From: a virus
DNA: 25,277 nt
Direction: 5' to 3' (one strand)
Virus record (IMG/VR): IMGVR_UViG_3300008448_007197
Location: 1-25,277 of that record
Part shown: positions 19,201-24,575 of the stretch, in pieces
Layout of the letters: every line of letters begins with the position of its first letter
Numbering within the stretch: the first letter of the stretch is position 1
The notes under the pieces: model-generated
Told to the model about the DNA's origin: nothing
Database searches by the model: none
Seen by the model: only the letters and a program-made list of their open reading frames with translations
Translations under genes and position numbers: made by a program

Positions 19201-20080
19201 TACCGTCATATCTTAAAGCTAAAATATGATCATCTCCGGTTACTACTTGTGACCAATACAGACTTGAATAGGTTGAATATTTACCTAGTTGACCATATTG
19301 GTTATCACCCCAAGTAAATAATTTATTAGATGTATTGATAGCTAAACTATGGGATCCCCCGGCTGAAATAACACTCCAAGAATTTGTACCTATTTGTACT
19401 GGGCTTGATCTACTTATTGTAGTGCTATCTCCTAATTGACTAATATCATTTCTACCCCAAGTATATAATTTACTAGTCAAGTCGAGTGCCATTGAATGAA
19501 ACTCTCCAGCACTTATTGAAATAAAACTTCCTGAAATTTGAACCGGGCTACTTCTGAGAATAGTATCAGACAATCCTAATTGGCCATCATAATTAGAACC
19601 CCATGCATATAGCCTATAAGAAGAATCAATAGCAAGACTATAATTTTCACCAGCACTTATTTGTGTAAAACTAGTAGTTTGCGAAATTAAAGTAGGTAAA
19701 CTTCTATCTACTACCCCGATATCACCAAGTTGTCCATAATCATTACTACCCCAAGCATATAAAGAATAATTTTTATCTATTCCTAAAGTATGTGTTTTTC
19801 CTGCAAATACAGCTGTCCAACTACTAGAACTTATTTGTACTGGGCTTGATCTACTTATAACGGTTCCATCTCCTAATTGTCCTTGAAAATTGTTGCCCCA
19901 TGCCCACAGAGTAGAATCACTTCTTATAGCTACTGAGTGGCCGTCGCCGCTGGTAATAGAGACCCAACTGTAATAGTAGGCAGCTTTGCTATTTCCAACC
20001 AAACCAAAACTGTTATCGCCCCATGTATATAAAGAGGGCACATGACTATATAAACCTAGTAATAATGTATTGATATCCAC
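13247..20080 (-). CDS. Giant RCC1-repeat protein with inserted LamG-like domain, upstream half, 2277 aa
   Basis: The protein has about 14 RCC1 'WG' strands (residues 15-655), a LamG/concanavalin A-like domain (about 657-867), then about 27 more RCC1 strands to the C-terminus. It ends mid-repeat at GQNNIGQIGDLT. The repeat consensus matches the downstream gene, including near-identical DNA segments. The LamG part shows FTIEFWAFN, TWHHVAFVRNS, YYAYLDGV and YVSNLRFTKS, typical of Laminin_G_3 domains in phage fibres, which can bind glycans. The start is a GTG at 20080, two codons after an in-frame TAA that ends the previous gene; a second GTG lies 13 codons further, and no ATG-encoded methionine appears before about residue 214. 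The ribosome site is poor (a GGAA about 12 nt upstream), so coupling to the tail-chaperone gene is likely. The protein starts directly at an LYTWG strand, as in circularly permuted propellers closed by both termini. A virion adhesin role is inferred from neighbours. Confidence 0.92.
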   Translation of the reverse strand: MDINTLLLGLYSHVPSLYTWGDNSFGLVGNSKAAYYYSWVSITSGDGHSVAIRSDSTLWAWGNNFQGQLGDGTVISRSSPVQISSSSWTAVFAGKTHTLGIDKNYSLYAWGSNDYGQLGDIGVVDRSLPTLISQTTSFTQISAGENYSLAIDSSYRLYAWGSNYDGQLGLSDTILRSSPVQISGSFISISAGEFHSMALDLTSKLYTWGRNDISQLGDSTTISRSSPVQIGTNSWSVISAGGSHSLAINTSNKLFTWGDNQYGQLGKYSTYSSLYWSQVVTGDDHILALRYDGKLFALGLNSSGQLGDNTTINRSSPVQIGNSFWSSISAGNIHSTGITVDGLLYVWGNNSNSELGTLNLISYSSPVQITGGGSWIAVSSGTHNLAISSYDYGLYGWGTNTYGQVGGQTSTIALSWKSMSIGDSGYVAAISPDNLLFTWGFNSNGVLGNNSTGSGSNPPIKIGNSSWSQVSAGGAHVLAIDSDGYLWGWGLNSSGQIRSDTAFSWIAVSTGNNYSTAIRQDGKLYAWGYNFYGNLGDNTTILRSSPTQIGSLSWIFINAGSLRTGGIATNNKLYVWGRGVSYANGTGNLSDQLSPMMIIWPKSFVSVSSGDSFGIAVSSDFNLYRWGTGQAALGLSGVTGYETATSVRIPTSEISGVSTYWSVYQGYINGVTLSATNANYSIGASDDFTIEFWAFNIPSGGGAGTKHKVIGNADWWVTLGNTGYTPYWVFSCYAQNNLESITAYGFTVSAGTPSDTWHHVAFVRNSALNTYYAYLDGVLISTAPYAGAAPIISTLTNITLMESCNAYVSNLRFTKSIVYSGSSFTVPTSPLTNISNTVILAFQSSSLTTDYSSNAVTFTVNGNPSSFLMQMTNEFYPSSFGSTSVPTSYASATASADGVTAITTDGKLWSWGINNTGQLGLNDTINRSSPVQIGSDTDWSYVNSCSGTGHTIALKNNGTLYVWGTNTSGQLGLDDTINRSQPVQVPGSWISVKAGFGQTLALDTNYLLWAWGTNTTGQLGDGTTVNRSSPVQIGSSSWSQVSAGVNSLGIITDSNNLLQSWGTNQYGSIGDFSLVYRSAPTQIGFSLTAILISRSSPVQIGTDIWKYVSAGDSHSVGIKTDNQLYTWGNNSNGQLGDGTTTNKSSPTQIGNLSWTSIRTGRNYTAAITGSTLYVWGENNAGQLGDNTTIRRSSPIQVSGNWNTVEAGTSTTYAISSNTYLYGWGSNLSGRLGDNTTIDKSSPIQIGTNIYTVVNAGSQYVMAQTSDNVIYGWGNNSFGNFGNGTTISRSSPVQVQTGSLKLGYANRNLQLQAIDKYGHTVFVGQNSLYWVLPGAGTSLARSNPVQVYNTTNSSFYSYPARLGISSWTFVSAGQSFSAAIRSDGGLFAWGNNSYGNLGNSGTTIGRSSPVQLGTSSWVMVTAGISQAAAIKVDNTLWTWGTGLLGNNATTTRSSPAAVDGTYNNVVIGDGNILAVRENNDLWGWGFNKNSELGIGDTVQRSSPIQIPSLKNKGHLYQLSMFNHQALSIDPHGTIDTWGYGIYGTLYDSPQYYSWTSLSAGDFHNIGIRNDGQLIGWGLNNFGQLGIGTTVNRSWPTFINADSWIVVDSGSSYTAAIKAIDNSLWVWGENNAGQLGDNTTIRRSSPVQIPGSWISVSAGLSFTLAIKSDYTLWAWGLNFLNQLGDGTTFNKSSPVQISSSSWSAISAGGSHAIAVTSNNKLYGWGANTSGQVGDVTRNSWTQVASGSGTNFFALRSSGEIYGWGANTNASLGLSSIATGARSSPTQIGTPDPLNPWVYVSSAYRATLAIKSDGSLWAWGYGASGGNSIFIGFSNSPNVTAPALVPTTSSRSWSMAAVHESSAAIIATDGTLWVWGDNRYGHLGLNDRTARTSPTQIPGSWNTVSVNGTSTIAIRNDNTLWSWGENNNGQLGQNDTISRSSPTQVGTNSYIMVATLGDPIGVGRATLAISTDNILWVWGGAGAILGLGDVALARSSPTQIGNSFYDTLVYSPTQIGTDSWSQISAGQTHSAAINSSGLLFTWGLNTLGQLGNGTLVSRSSPFQVGSSSWMFISSGDDFTSGITTDYAGFAWGQNNFGQLGDTTTINRSSPVITSSGSSFSIVTSGFSHRLIVKATSDFGVLGSGYGATGQFGIGAVLNRSSPVQVSAAVTVSTSSPIVLLSSVYPYESSPVQIGTNDWAKISAGSTHSLGTNYNNLLFAWGQNNYGQLGNNDILNRSSPVQINSRISNISSGYSFSSIINENNQAYLFGQNNIGQIGDLT
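13253..13267 (-). promoter_or_regulatory. Small hairpin carrying the ribosome binding site of the downstream RCC1 gene
   Basis: On the coding strand the sequence CAGATC-GGA-GATCTG is a perfect 6-bp inverted repeat with a 3-nt loop. The GGAG ribosome site occupies the loop and the first base of the 3' stem, 7 nt before the ATG at 13250 and just before the ATGA overlap. It would be melted by ribosomes finishing the upstream gene, which would couple reinitiation to upstream translation. This role is inferred; the hairpin itself is seen directly. Confidence 0.5.
15149..15211. repeat. 63-bp exact direct repeat, copy 1 (partner 16499-16561)
   Basis: The 63 bases are identical to 16499-16561, exactly 1350 bp (450 codons) away in the same gene. 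They encode the WGENNAGQLGDNTTIRRSSP region of two RCC1 units. Most other units differ at many synonymous sites, so this pair points to recent duplication or gene conversion. Confidence 0.9.
16499..16561. repeat. 63-bp exact direct repeat, copy 2 (partner 15149-15211)
   Basis: This is the second copy of the exact repeat inside the upstream RCC1 gene. Identity stops at both ends at simple substitutions, and flanking units differ substantially. The pair is a potential site for deletion or unequal recombination. Confidence 0.9.
16951..17052. repeat. 102-bp segment nearly identical between the two RCC1 genes, copy in upstream gene
   Basis: This is the partner of 8861-8962, with four substitutions (at 16979, 16991, 16994 and 17038). 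The neighbouring units are much less alike, so the similarity is local. Confidence 0.9.
17480..18110 (-). other. LamG/concanavalin A-like domain inserted within the RCC1 array
   Basis: These codons encode about 210 residues with no RCC1 consensus. Key landmarks are YWSVYQGYING, DDFTIEFWAFN, TWHHVAFVRNS, YYAYLDGV and YVSNLRFTKSIVYSGSSFTVP. They follow the order of Laminin_G_3 jelly-roll domains, as does the partial gene at the right edge of the window. RCC1 strands resume immediately after it (TTDGKLWSWGINNTGQLG). LamG domains often bind carbohydrates; the ligand here is unknown. Confidence 0.82.
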
Positions 20081-20083
20081 GAC

Positions 20084-20656
20084 TTAAATTCCGGAATCAG
20101 TAGAAGGTTCAGTTGAAGTTGTTGACGTTGGTAAGTTAGGCCATACTATCAAATTGAAGCTATTTATATCATAATCATCTTTGTAGATATTTGGTAAATC
20201 ACGTAATTCTTGACGATATAATTTGTATAGAGTAGTTAATTCTATACCATTTTTTTCTACTATATCATTCAATTGAGTGTAATCAGTGTCTTTGAGTAAT
20301 TGATTACGATATTCTCTAAGTTGCGACATTACTATATTATGTATATTAATTTTTTCTAAAAATTGTTGTTCTTCAGATGTTGTCGTTTCTGTAGTTTCAA
20401 TTGAAGTAATAGTTTCAACCGTCTTAGTCTCAATAATAATATTCCCTTCAATAGTGAAAATGCTATCAGATAATTTTTGACTAGTTGGATCATAGCTTGG
20501 TACAGGAGCCTGTACTATGCATCTCCAGCCTAAAGATTCTATATATGTTTTATCTTCTGATAAAGCATAAAAATTGCTTATATTTCTCCAATTTAATGGA
20601 AAATTATCATAAACTCCAGTGATTTTATTATTTTCAATATGTGCGTATTTTGCCAT
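20084..20656 (-). CDS. Phage tail assembly chaperone-like protein (Phage_tail_APC type), 190 aa
   Basis: The C-terminal half carries the pattern of the phage tail assembly chaperone-like family (Pfam Phage_tail_APC): an Arg-rich helix SQLREYRNQLLKDTDYTQLN followed by a helix ending YKLYRQELRDLPN. The N-terminus (MAKYAHIENNKITGVYDNFP, then NWRNISNF) is an all-beta segment often found at the start of such phage proteins. A charged Thr/Glu-rich linker separates the two. I chose the ATG at 20656: it starts the recognisable MAKYAH sequence and overlaps the upstream stop as TAATG. An in-frame start 11 codons earlier would extend into the upstream gene and adds nothing conserved. The C-terminus is Thr/Ser-rich (TSTTSTEPSTDSGI). 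It precedes the giant RCC1 genes and may help fold or attach the adhesins, though this is inference. Its TAA is in the same frame as the next gene's GTG. Confidence 0.78.
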   Translation of the reverse strand: MAKYAHIENNKITGVYDNFPLNWRNISNFYALSEDKTYIESLGWRCIVQAPVPSYDPTSQKLSDSIFTIEGNIIIETKTVETITSIETTETTTSEEQQFLEKINIHNIVMSQLREYRNQLLKDTDYTQLNDIVEKNGIELTTLYKLYRQELRDLPNIYKDDYDINSFNLIVWPNLPTSTTSTEPSTDSGI

Positions 20657-21048
20657 TAGTAATTCTGCCCTGAAATGAATGCTTGCCAAGTTGTACCACC
20701 GTCAATCGTCATAAACAAGAATAAATCTTTTTTTCCATTAGTTGATGTTATTGTGGGTGCTATGGAGCTTGGCCATTGAAAACTTGCAGGCCATGTAACA
20801 CTTCTTGCGGTACCGTCAGCAGTAAAAATAATCACAAAACTACTAGTACGTCCTGTAGATTGTATATTACTCAGAGTAATTGAAGTAATATTATCAGTTA
20901 ATGAAACGCTGAATATTGCAGCGGCATTTAAATCTAATGTAATACTATTGCTTACTATTGATATATCTGCTTCCGTGGAACTAGAATTATTTGGAAGAAA
21001 TACTTTATTATCGTCAATGACGGTTGTGTTTGATACTTTTATCGCCAT
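20656..21048 (-). CDS. Standalone beta-rich phage tail/structural module, 130 aa
   Basis: This small protein is all-beta in appearance. It contains the pattern SVTWPASFQWPSSIAPTITS at about residues 88-107, then FLFMTIDGGTTWQAFISGQ near the C-terminus. The WP-x4-WP plus DGGTTW-x-x-F combination recurs at the C-termini of large phage tail and fibre proteins, where it is thought to be a structural or capping module; here it is a separate gene. The ATG at 21048 has a strong AAAGGAG ribosome site and a GATAAATA late-promoter-like box about 27 nt upstream, so it probably begins a late transcription unit. It follows the S74 tail fibre by 29 nt and overlaps the tail-chaperone gene by 1 nt. A virion role is inferred from this family resemblance and position. 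Confidence 0.75.
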   Translation of the reverse strand: MAIKVSNTTVIDDNKVFLPNNSSSTEADISIVSNSITLDLNAAAIFSVSLTDNITSITLSNIQSTGRTSSFVIIFTADGTARSVTWPASFQWPSSIAPTITSTNGKKDLFLFMTIDGGTTWQAFISGQNY

Positions 21049-21060
21049 CTTCGCTCCTTT
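21049..21060 (-). promoter_or_regulatory. Strong ribosome binding site for the 130-aa tail module
   Basis: AAAGGAGCGAAG directly precedes the ATG at 21048. AAGGAG is complementary to the 16S rRNA anti-Shine-Dalgarno sequence, and its spacing from the ATG is about 5 nt. It is the best ribosome site in the window and implies high expression, as expected for a structural gene. Confidence 0.8.
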
Positions 21061-21074
21061 GAACTCGGCTTAAG

Positions 21075-21082
21075 TATTTATC
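21075..21082 (-). promoter_or_regulatory. Candidate T4-type late promoter GATAAATA
   Basis: GATAAATA on the coding strand matches the NATAAATA late-promoter box of T4-like cyanophages (T4: TATAAATA), which is recognised by a gp55-like sigma factor. It spans the stop codon of the tail-fibre gene and lies about 27 nt before the next ATG. No gp55 gene is in view, and AT-rich DNA can give chance matches. Confidence 0.5.
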
Positions 21083-24000
21083 TTTTTTTAAGTTCTTCAA
21101 TCTCTGATTGATTTAGTTTAACTGCTTCAATTAAGAAAGCAATGATAGGAATATAATTTACGGTTTTATTACCTTGAGCGTTTACGCTTACTAGTTCAGG
21201 TAGTATTTTTTCTAATTTATCAGCCATTACTCCATAAGATTTTTTACCAGTATCTAACCAATTAAAGCCCATTCCGAATAGCTGATTTAGCACAGAGAAC
21301 GGATCATTAATGACTTCAGCATTGGTTTTAAGTGTAGCGTCAGACAATGTGTTCAAATCTTGAACTGTTAGTTGACCTGAACTTGGATTAAACTGTAGTT
21401 TACTAGAACTGATATATGCATATGATAGCTGGCCAGTTGTTGAGGGTGCCCAAACAGGGTAATATGAGGCGTTAGTAGTAGTATCATCTGATATATCTAA
21501 TGCACCACCTCCACCGCCCCCAGTGACTGTAGACCAAGACAAATTTCCAGTTCCATCAGTTTTTAAATACTGATTGGCTGAACCACCTGTTATAGTAATA
21601 TTTCCAACATTACTTAAATTTGTTAATCCATTAACTGTTAAGGATGTTAGCGTGCCCATGCTAGTAATATTAGGTTGAACTGAAGTAGTTAATGTACCTG
21701 TAAAATAATTAGCACTTACCAAGTTTCCTAAATTGGCACTATTACTGACATTCAATACACCTGTTATATTAGCTCCAGTACCGGTGACTACTACTATATT
21801 AGCATTTCCTGCACTAGAAATAGTTACATTTCCACTAGATGTTGGAATATCTATATTACTAGTACCTTTTAATATTTTAGCAGTAATATTTCCAGTTACC
21901 ACGGTTCCGTTACGGTCTACACTAAATTTAGAAACACTACTAACTTGCAAATCCATCAGTAAGCTATCGCCACCGGCATTAGTAATTGTTATATTTTCTT
22001 TAATACCTGTAAAATTAACTGAAGAATTATTCCAAGTTTGAGTAACAATAGTTGGCTTGTCAGATGTAATAGTTCCTGTTGCTACATTTAAAGTGCCGGC
22101 AATATTAACTCCGGTTGTAGTTGCAATAAACACATTAGCTGTTCCACCAACACCCATAGTAATATTACCGCCACTAGTAGTTATACTTAAATTACTAGTA
22201 CCATTAGCCACTCTACCGGCTGCGTCTAACCCTGTCAAATAAAAACCATTACCAACAAAATATGATCCGGATACATTACTAGTTACATTCATTGTCCCTG
22301 CAACATTAACTCCTGTACCAGTCACTACTACTATATTAGCATTTCCTGCAGATGATAAATTAATATTTCCGTTTACTGTTGGAATAGAAATATTGCTAGT
22401 GCCATTTGCAACTCCTGCTGAAGTTATACCTGTTAAGTATATCCCATTACCTAAAATATAATTACCAGATATATTACCTGTAGCAGTTACACTTTCTAGT
22501 GTGCCAACCGAAGTGATATTCGGTTGTGCATTCGTATAGACAGTACCAGCTACTAATGCATTACCAACTTGTCCTGATACATTGCTACCGGTAAGTCCTG
22601 ATAGATAACTACCATTACCTATAAAGAATCCAGTGCCACTAGTACCTACATTTAAATTTCCATAAATACCAACATCACCAGACACATTATTATATTTGGT
22701 TGTAATAGTAATAGTACCACTGCTATCTTGTACATTTGCAGCTTTAAGGCCTGTGCCTGTGGCAGTAATTAATCCTGTTACTGTTAAACTATTCAATGAC
22801 CCTACGCTTGTAATATTTGGTTGTGCATTTGTGTATACAGTACCGGATATTAGTGCATTGCCTACTTGACCATCAACATTACTTCCTGCTATTGAATTAG
22901 CAATATTTGCATAATGACTTTGAACTGCACTAGTTACGTTACCGTTTACATTACTACCTGTAATATAAGTTAACAGGCTACCATTACCAGTAAAATAACT
23001 TGCTGTTGCTAAATTGCCTAAATCAGCATTTCCACTTGTAATATTACCGGTTACTGTTAAACTCGCTAATGTGCCGACTGATGTGATATTTGGTTGTGCA
23101 GAAGTAATTACTGTTCCAGCATATGTGCTATAATTTGCGTTAGCAATAGTACCGGTTAGTTGACTACCATTACCTATGAAATAGCTTGCTCTTATATTAC
23201 CAAAATTATTAAATGTTACTACTTCACTTGAGACAGATACATTACTTCCAAATGCAAATTCACCATTAGAATTATCCCAACCCATGAACGCATCGACTAC
23301 ACCAGTAGTGTAGTAATGTAATAATGTACCACGATCTTTACCATCATTTGTAGTTAATGGGTCACCATTGGCTCCGCCACCTAATTCAATTAATGGATCT
23401 TCAACTCTAAATGTTTCTACATTGATGTAAGTAGTAGTTCCACCTACAGTAAAGTTACCAGTTACAGTAGCATCGCCGCTTACACTTAGACTACTTAATG
23501 TACCAACTGAAGTGATGTTTGGCTGTGCATTTGTTGTAACGGTAGCCGCTGTATTTGCCGCGGTCGATAATGGGACATACCCAGTGACATTGGCACCAGT
23601 TAAACTTGTTAATAATGATCCGTTTCCACTGAAATAATTTGCTACAACATAGTTAGCACCAGATATGTTACCAGAATCTGCTGCAGTGGTAATTGTTCCT
23701 GTTACTAACGATCCAGATATGTTTGCATTACCAGCTGTAAAATTACCGGTATATGTTGGAAGATATGCGGCTACATTGCTGTTTGCATATCCAGCTGGTA
23801 AGCCAGTCAATAAACTACCATTACCACTAAAATAATTAGCAGTAGCTAAATTACCTAAGTTAGCATTACCTGATGTAATATTGCCACTAGTTATTAAGTT
23901 ACCAACGTTAGCAGTACCTACTACATCTATATTACCATTGTCTTTGATACTAACTTTATCGCCAGTACTAGTAAAGAAATTAATGTATCCTGAAGGACCG

Positions 24001-24545
24001 GCTGCTAGATAGATTCCTGTGCCGCCATTTACAAAATCAGATGCGTATACCTTACCAGTTGTTACAAAGTTACCACCGGTGATGTTACCGGTTACAGTTA
24101 GACTTGATAACGTACCAACACTTGTGATGTTTGGTTGTGCATTTGTATATACAGTGCCTGCTACTAATGCATTGCCTACTTGTCCTGATACATTACTACC
24201 AGCAACTGAGTTAGCAATATTTGCATAATGACTTTGTACTGCACTTGTAACATTACCATCTACATTACTACCGGTAATATTTGTTAATGTACTACCATTA
24301 CCAATAAAATAGTTAGCACTTACATTACCGGTATATGTTGGAAGATATGCGGCTACATTGCTGTTTGCATACCCAGCCGGTAGTCCAGTTAACAAGCTGC
24401 CGTTACCACTAAAATAATTTGCTGATACTAAATTACCTAAATTAGCATTACCGCTACTAAGGTTACCTGTTACACTCGTATTTGCGAATGTAAAGTTTCC
24501 TGTAGTATTTAAATTGAAGGGTTGCAGTAATGTTAAATCTGGCAT
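21078..24545 (-). CDS. Repetitive tail fibre with C-terminal peptidase S74 intramolecular chaperone, 1155 aa
   Basis: Residues 1 to about 1030 are Gly/Asn/Ser/Thr-rich repeats built from motifs such as NYFSGNGSLLTGL, TNAQPNITSVGTLSSLTVTG and SNVSGQVGNALVAGTVY, typical of trimeric beta-structured shafts in marine and freshwater phage fibres. A glycine run (GGGGGG) near residues 1005-1010 precedes the C-terminal part. The last 88 residues form a peptidase S74 domain: Ser1068 and Lys1073 in SDATLK are the expected autocleavage dyad, followed by YGVMADKLEKILPELV and a C-terminal helix (EAVKLNQSEIEELKKR). In this family the chaperone trimerises the fibre and then cuts itself off before the Ser. 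The ATG at 24545 has an AAGAG ribosome site and an AATAAATA box just upstream. Internal DNA repeats include a 48-bp exact pair. It is almost certainly a receptor-binding or side-fibre protein; the receptor is unknown. Confidence 0.92.
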   Translation of the reverse strand: MPDLTLLQPFNLNTTGNFTFANTSVTGNLSSGNANLGNLVSANYFSGNGSLLTGLPAGYANSNVAAYLPTYTGNVSANYFIGNGSTLTNITGSNVDGNVTSAVQSHYANIANSVAGSNVSGQVGNALVAGTVYTNAQPNITSVGTLSSLTVTGNITGGNFVTTGKVYASDFVNGGTGIYLAAGPSGYINFFTSTGDKVSIKDNGNIDVVGTANVGNLITSGNITSGNANLGNLATANYFSGNGSLLTGLPAGYANSNVAAYLPTYTGNFTAGNANISGSLVTGTITTAADSGNISGANYVVANYFSGNGSLLTSLTGANVTGYVPLSTAANTAATVTTNAQPNITSVGTLSSLSVSGDATVTGNFTVGGTTTYINVETFRVEDPLIELGGGANGDPLTTNDGKDRGTLLHYYTTGVVDAFMGWDNSNGEFAFGSNVSVSSEVVTFNNFGNIRASYFIGNGSQLTGTIANANYSTYAGTVITSAQPNITSVGTLASLTVTGNITSGNADLGNLATASYFTGNGSLLTYITGSNVNGNVTSAVQSHYANIANSIAGSNVDGQVGNALISGTVYTNAQPNITSVGSLNSLTVTGLITATGTGLKAANVQDSSGTITITTKYNNVSGDVGIYGNLNVGTSGTGFFIGNGSYLSGLTGSNVSGQVGNALVAGTVYTNAQPNITSVGTLESVTATGNISGNYILGNGIYLTGITSAGVANGTSNISIPTVNGNINLSSAGNANIVVVTGTGVNVAGTMNVTSNVSGSYFVGNGFYLTGLDAAGRVANGTSNLSITTSGGNITMGVGGTANVFIATTTGVNIAGTLNVATGTITSDKPTIVTQTWNNSSVNFTGIKENITITNAGGDSLLMDLQVSSVSKFSVDRNGTVVTGNITAKILKGTSNIDIPTSSGNVTISSAGNANIVVVTGTGANITGVLNVSNSANLGNLVSANYFTGTLTTSVQPNITSMGTLTSLTVNGLTNLSNVGNITITGGSANQYLKTDGTGNLSWSTVTGGGGGGALDISDDTTTNASYYPVWAPSTTGQLSYAYISSSKLQFNPSSGQLTVQDLNTLSDATLKTNAEVINDPFSVLNQLFGMGFNWLDTGKKSYGVMADKLEKILPELVSVNAQGNKTVNYIPIIAFLIEAVKLNQSEIEELKKR
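23742..23789. repeat. 48-bp exact direct repeat in the tail fibre gene, copy 1
   Basis: It is identical to 24324-24371 at a spacing of 582 bp (194 codons) and encodes the YANSNVAAYLPTYTGN segment. Similar but imperfect module repeats occur elsewhere in the gene, for example the stretches beginning at 22897 and 24211. This indicates growth of the fibre shaft by in-frame duplication. Confidence 0.9.
24324..24371. repeat. 48-bp exact direct repeat in the tail fibre gene, copy 2
   Basis: This is the partner of 23742-23789. Identity extends weakly on the side encoding the following GLPAGYANS residues, with third-position differences, so only the core is exact. Confidence 0.9.
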
Positions 24546-24562
24546 AATTTACTCTTGTTATA

Positions 24563-24570
24563 TATTTATT
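24563..24570 (-). promoter_or_regulatory. Candidate T4-type late promoter AATAAATA
   Basis: AATAAATA on the coding strand matches NATAAATA and lies 17 nt before the tail-fibre ATG, in the 30-nt gap after the LamG gene. A start a few bases downstream would leave a very short leader containing the AAGAG ribosome site. The surrounding DNA is very AT-rich, so the match is less convincing than the box at 21075. Confidence 0.4.
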
Positions 24571-24575
24571 CTATT

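Larger units (their letters stand above)
5814..20080 (-). repeat. RCC1-coding tandem repeat array spanning two genes (about 14.3 kb)
   Basis: The array comprises about 89 degenerate units of roughly 135-165 bp, interrupted once by LamG-coding DNA at about 17480-18110. The period can be seen exactly in adjacent units: 8781-8815 and 8928-8962 share 35 identical bases at a spacing of 147 bp (49 codons). Most units are divergent at third positions, so the array is old, but some pairs are nearly identical. This is protein-coding repetition and not an intergenic satellite. Confidence 0.9.

Noticed and set aside
5814-20080. Eukaryotic origin suggested by RCC1 repeats
   Set aside because: The array is intronless, preceded by bacterial-type ribosome sites, overlaps neighbours by ATGA, and is embedded among phage tail genes.
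5814-20080. CRISPR array or diversity-generating retroelement as the source of the repetition
   Set aside because: The repeats are long in-frame protein-coding units without constant short repeats and unique spacers. No reverse transcriptase or template/variable repeat pair with adenine-specific changes was seen in this window.
5814-20080. Short-linker units (for example IALSWKS and DVTRNSWTQ) as regular propeller boundaries every seven blades
   Set aside because: Their spacing along both proteins is irregular when counted by hand, so they cannot be used to define propellers without structural modelling.
20084-20689. A longer 201-aa version of the tail chaperone-like gene
   Set aside because: The extra 11 residues overlap the upstream coding sequence, whereas the ATG at 20656 forms a TAATG overlap and starts the recognisable MAKYAHIENN sequence.
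21733-24228. Plus-strand open frames inside the tail fibre gene
   Set aside because: They are low-complexity mirror products of the Gly/Asn/Thr repeats, with no independent motif.
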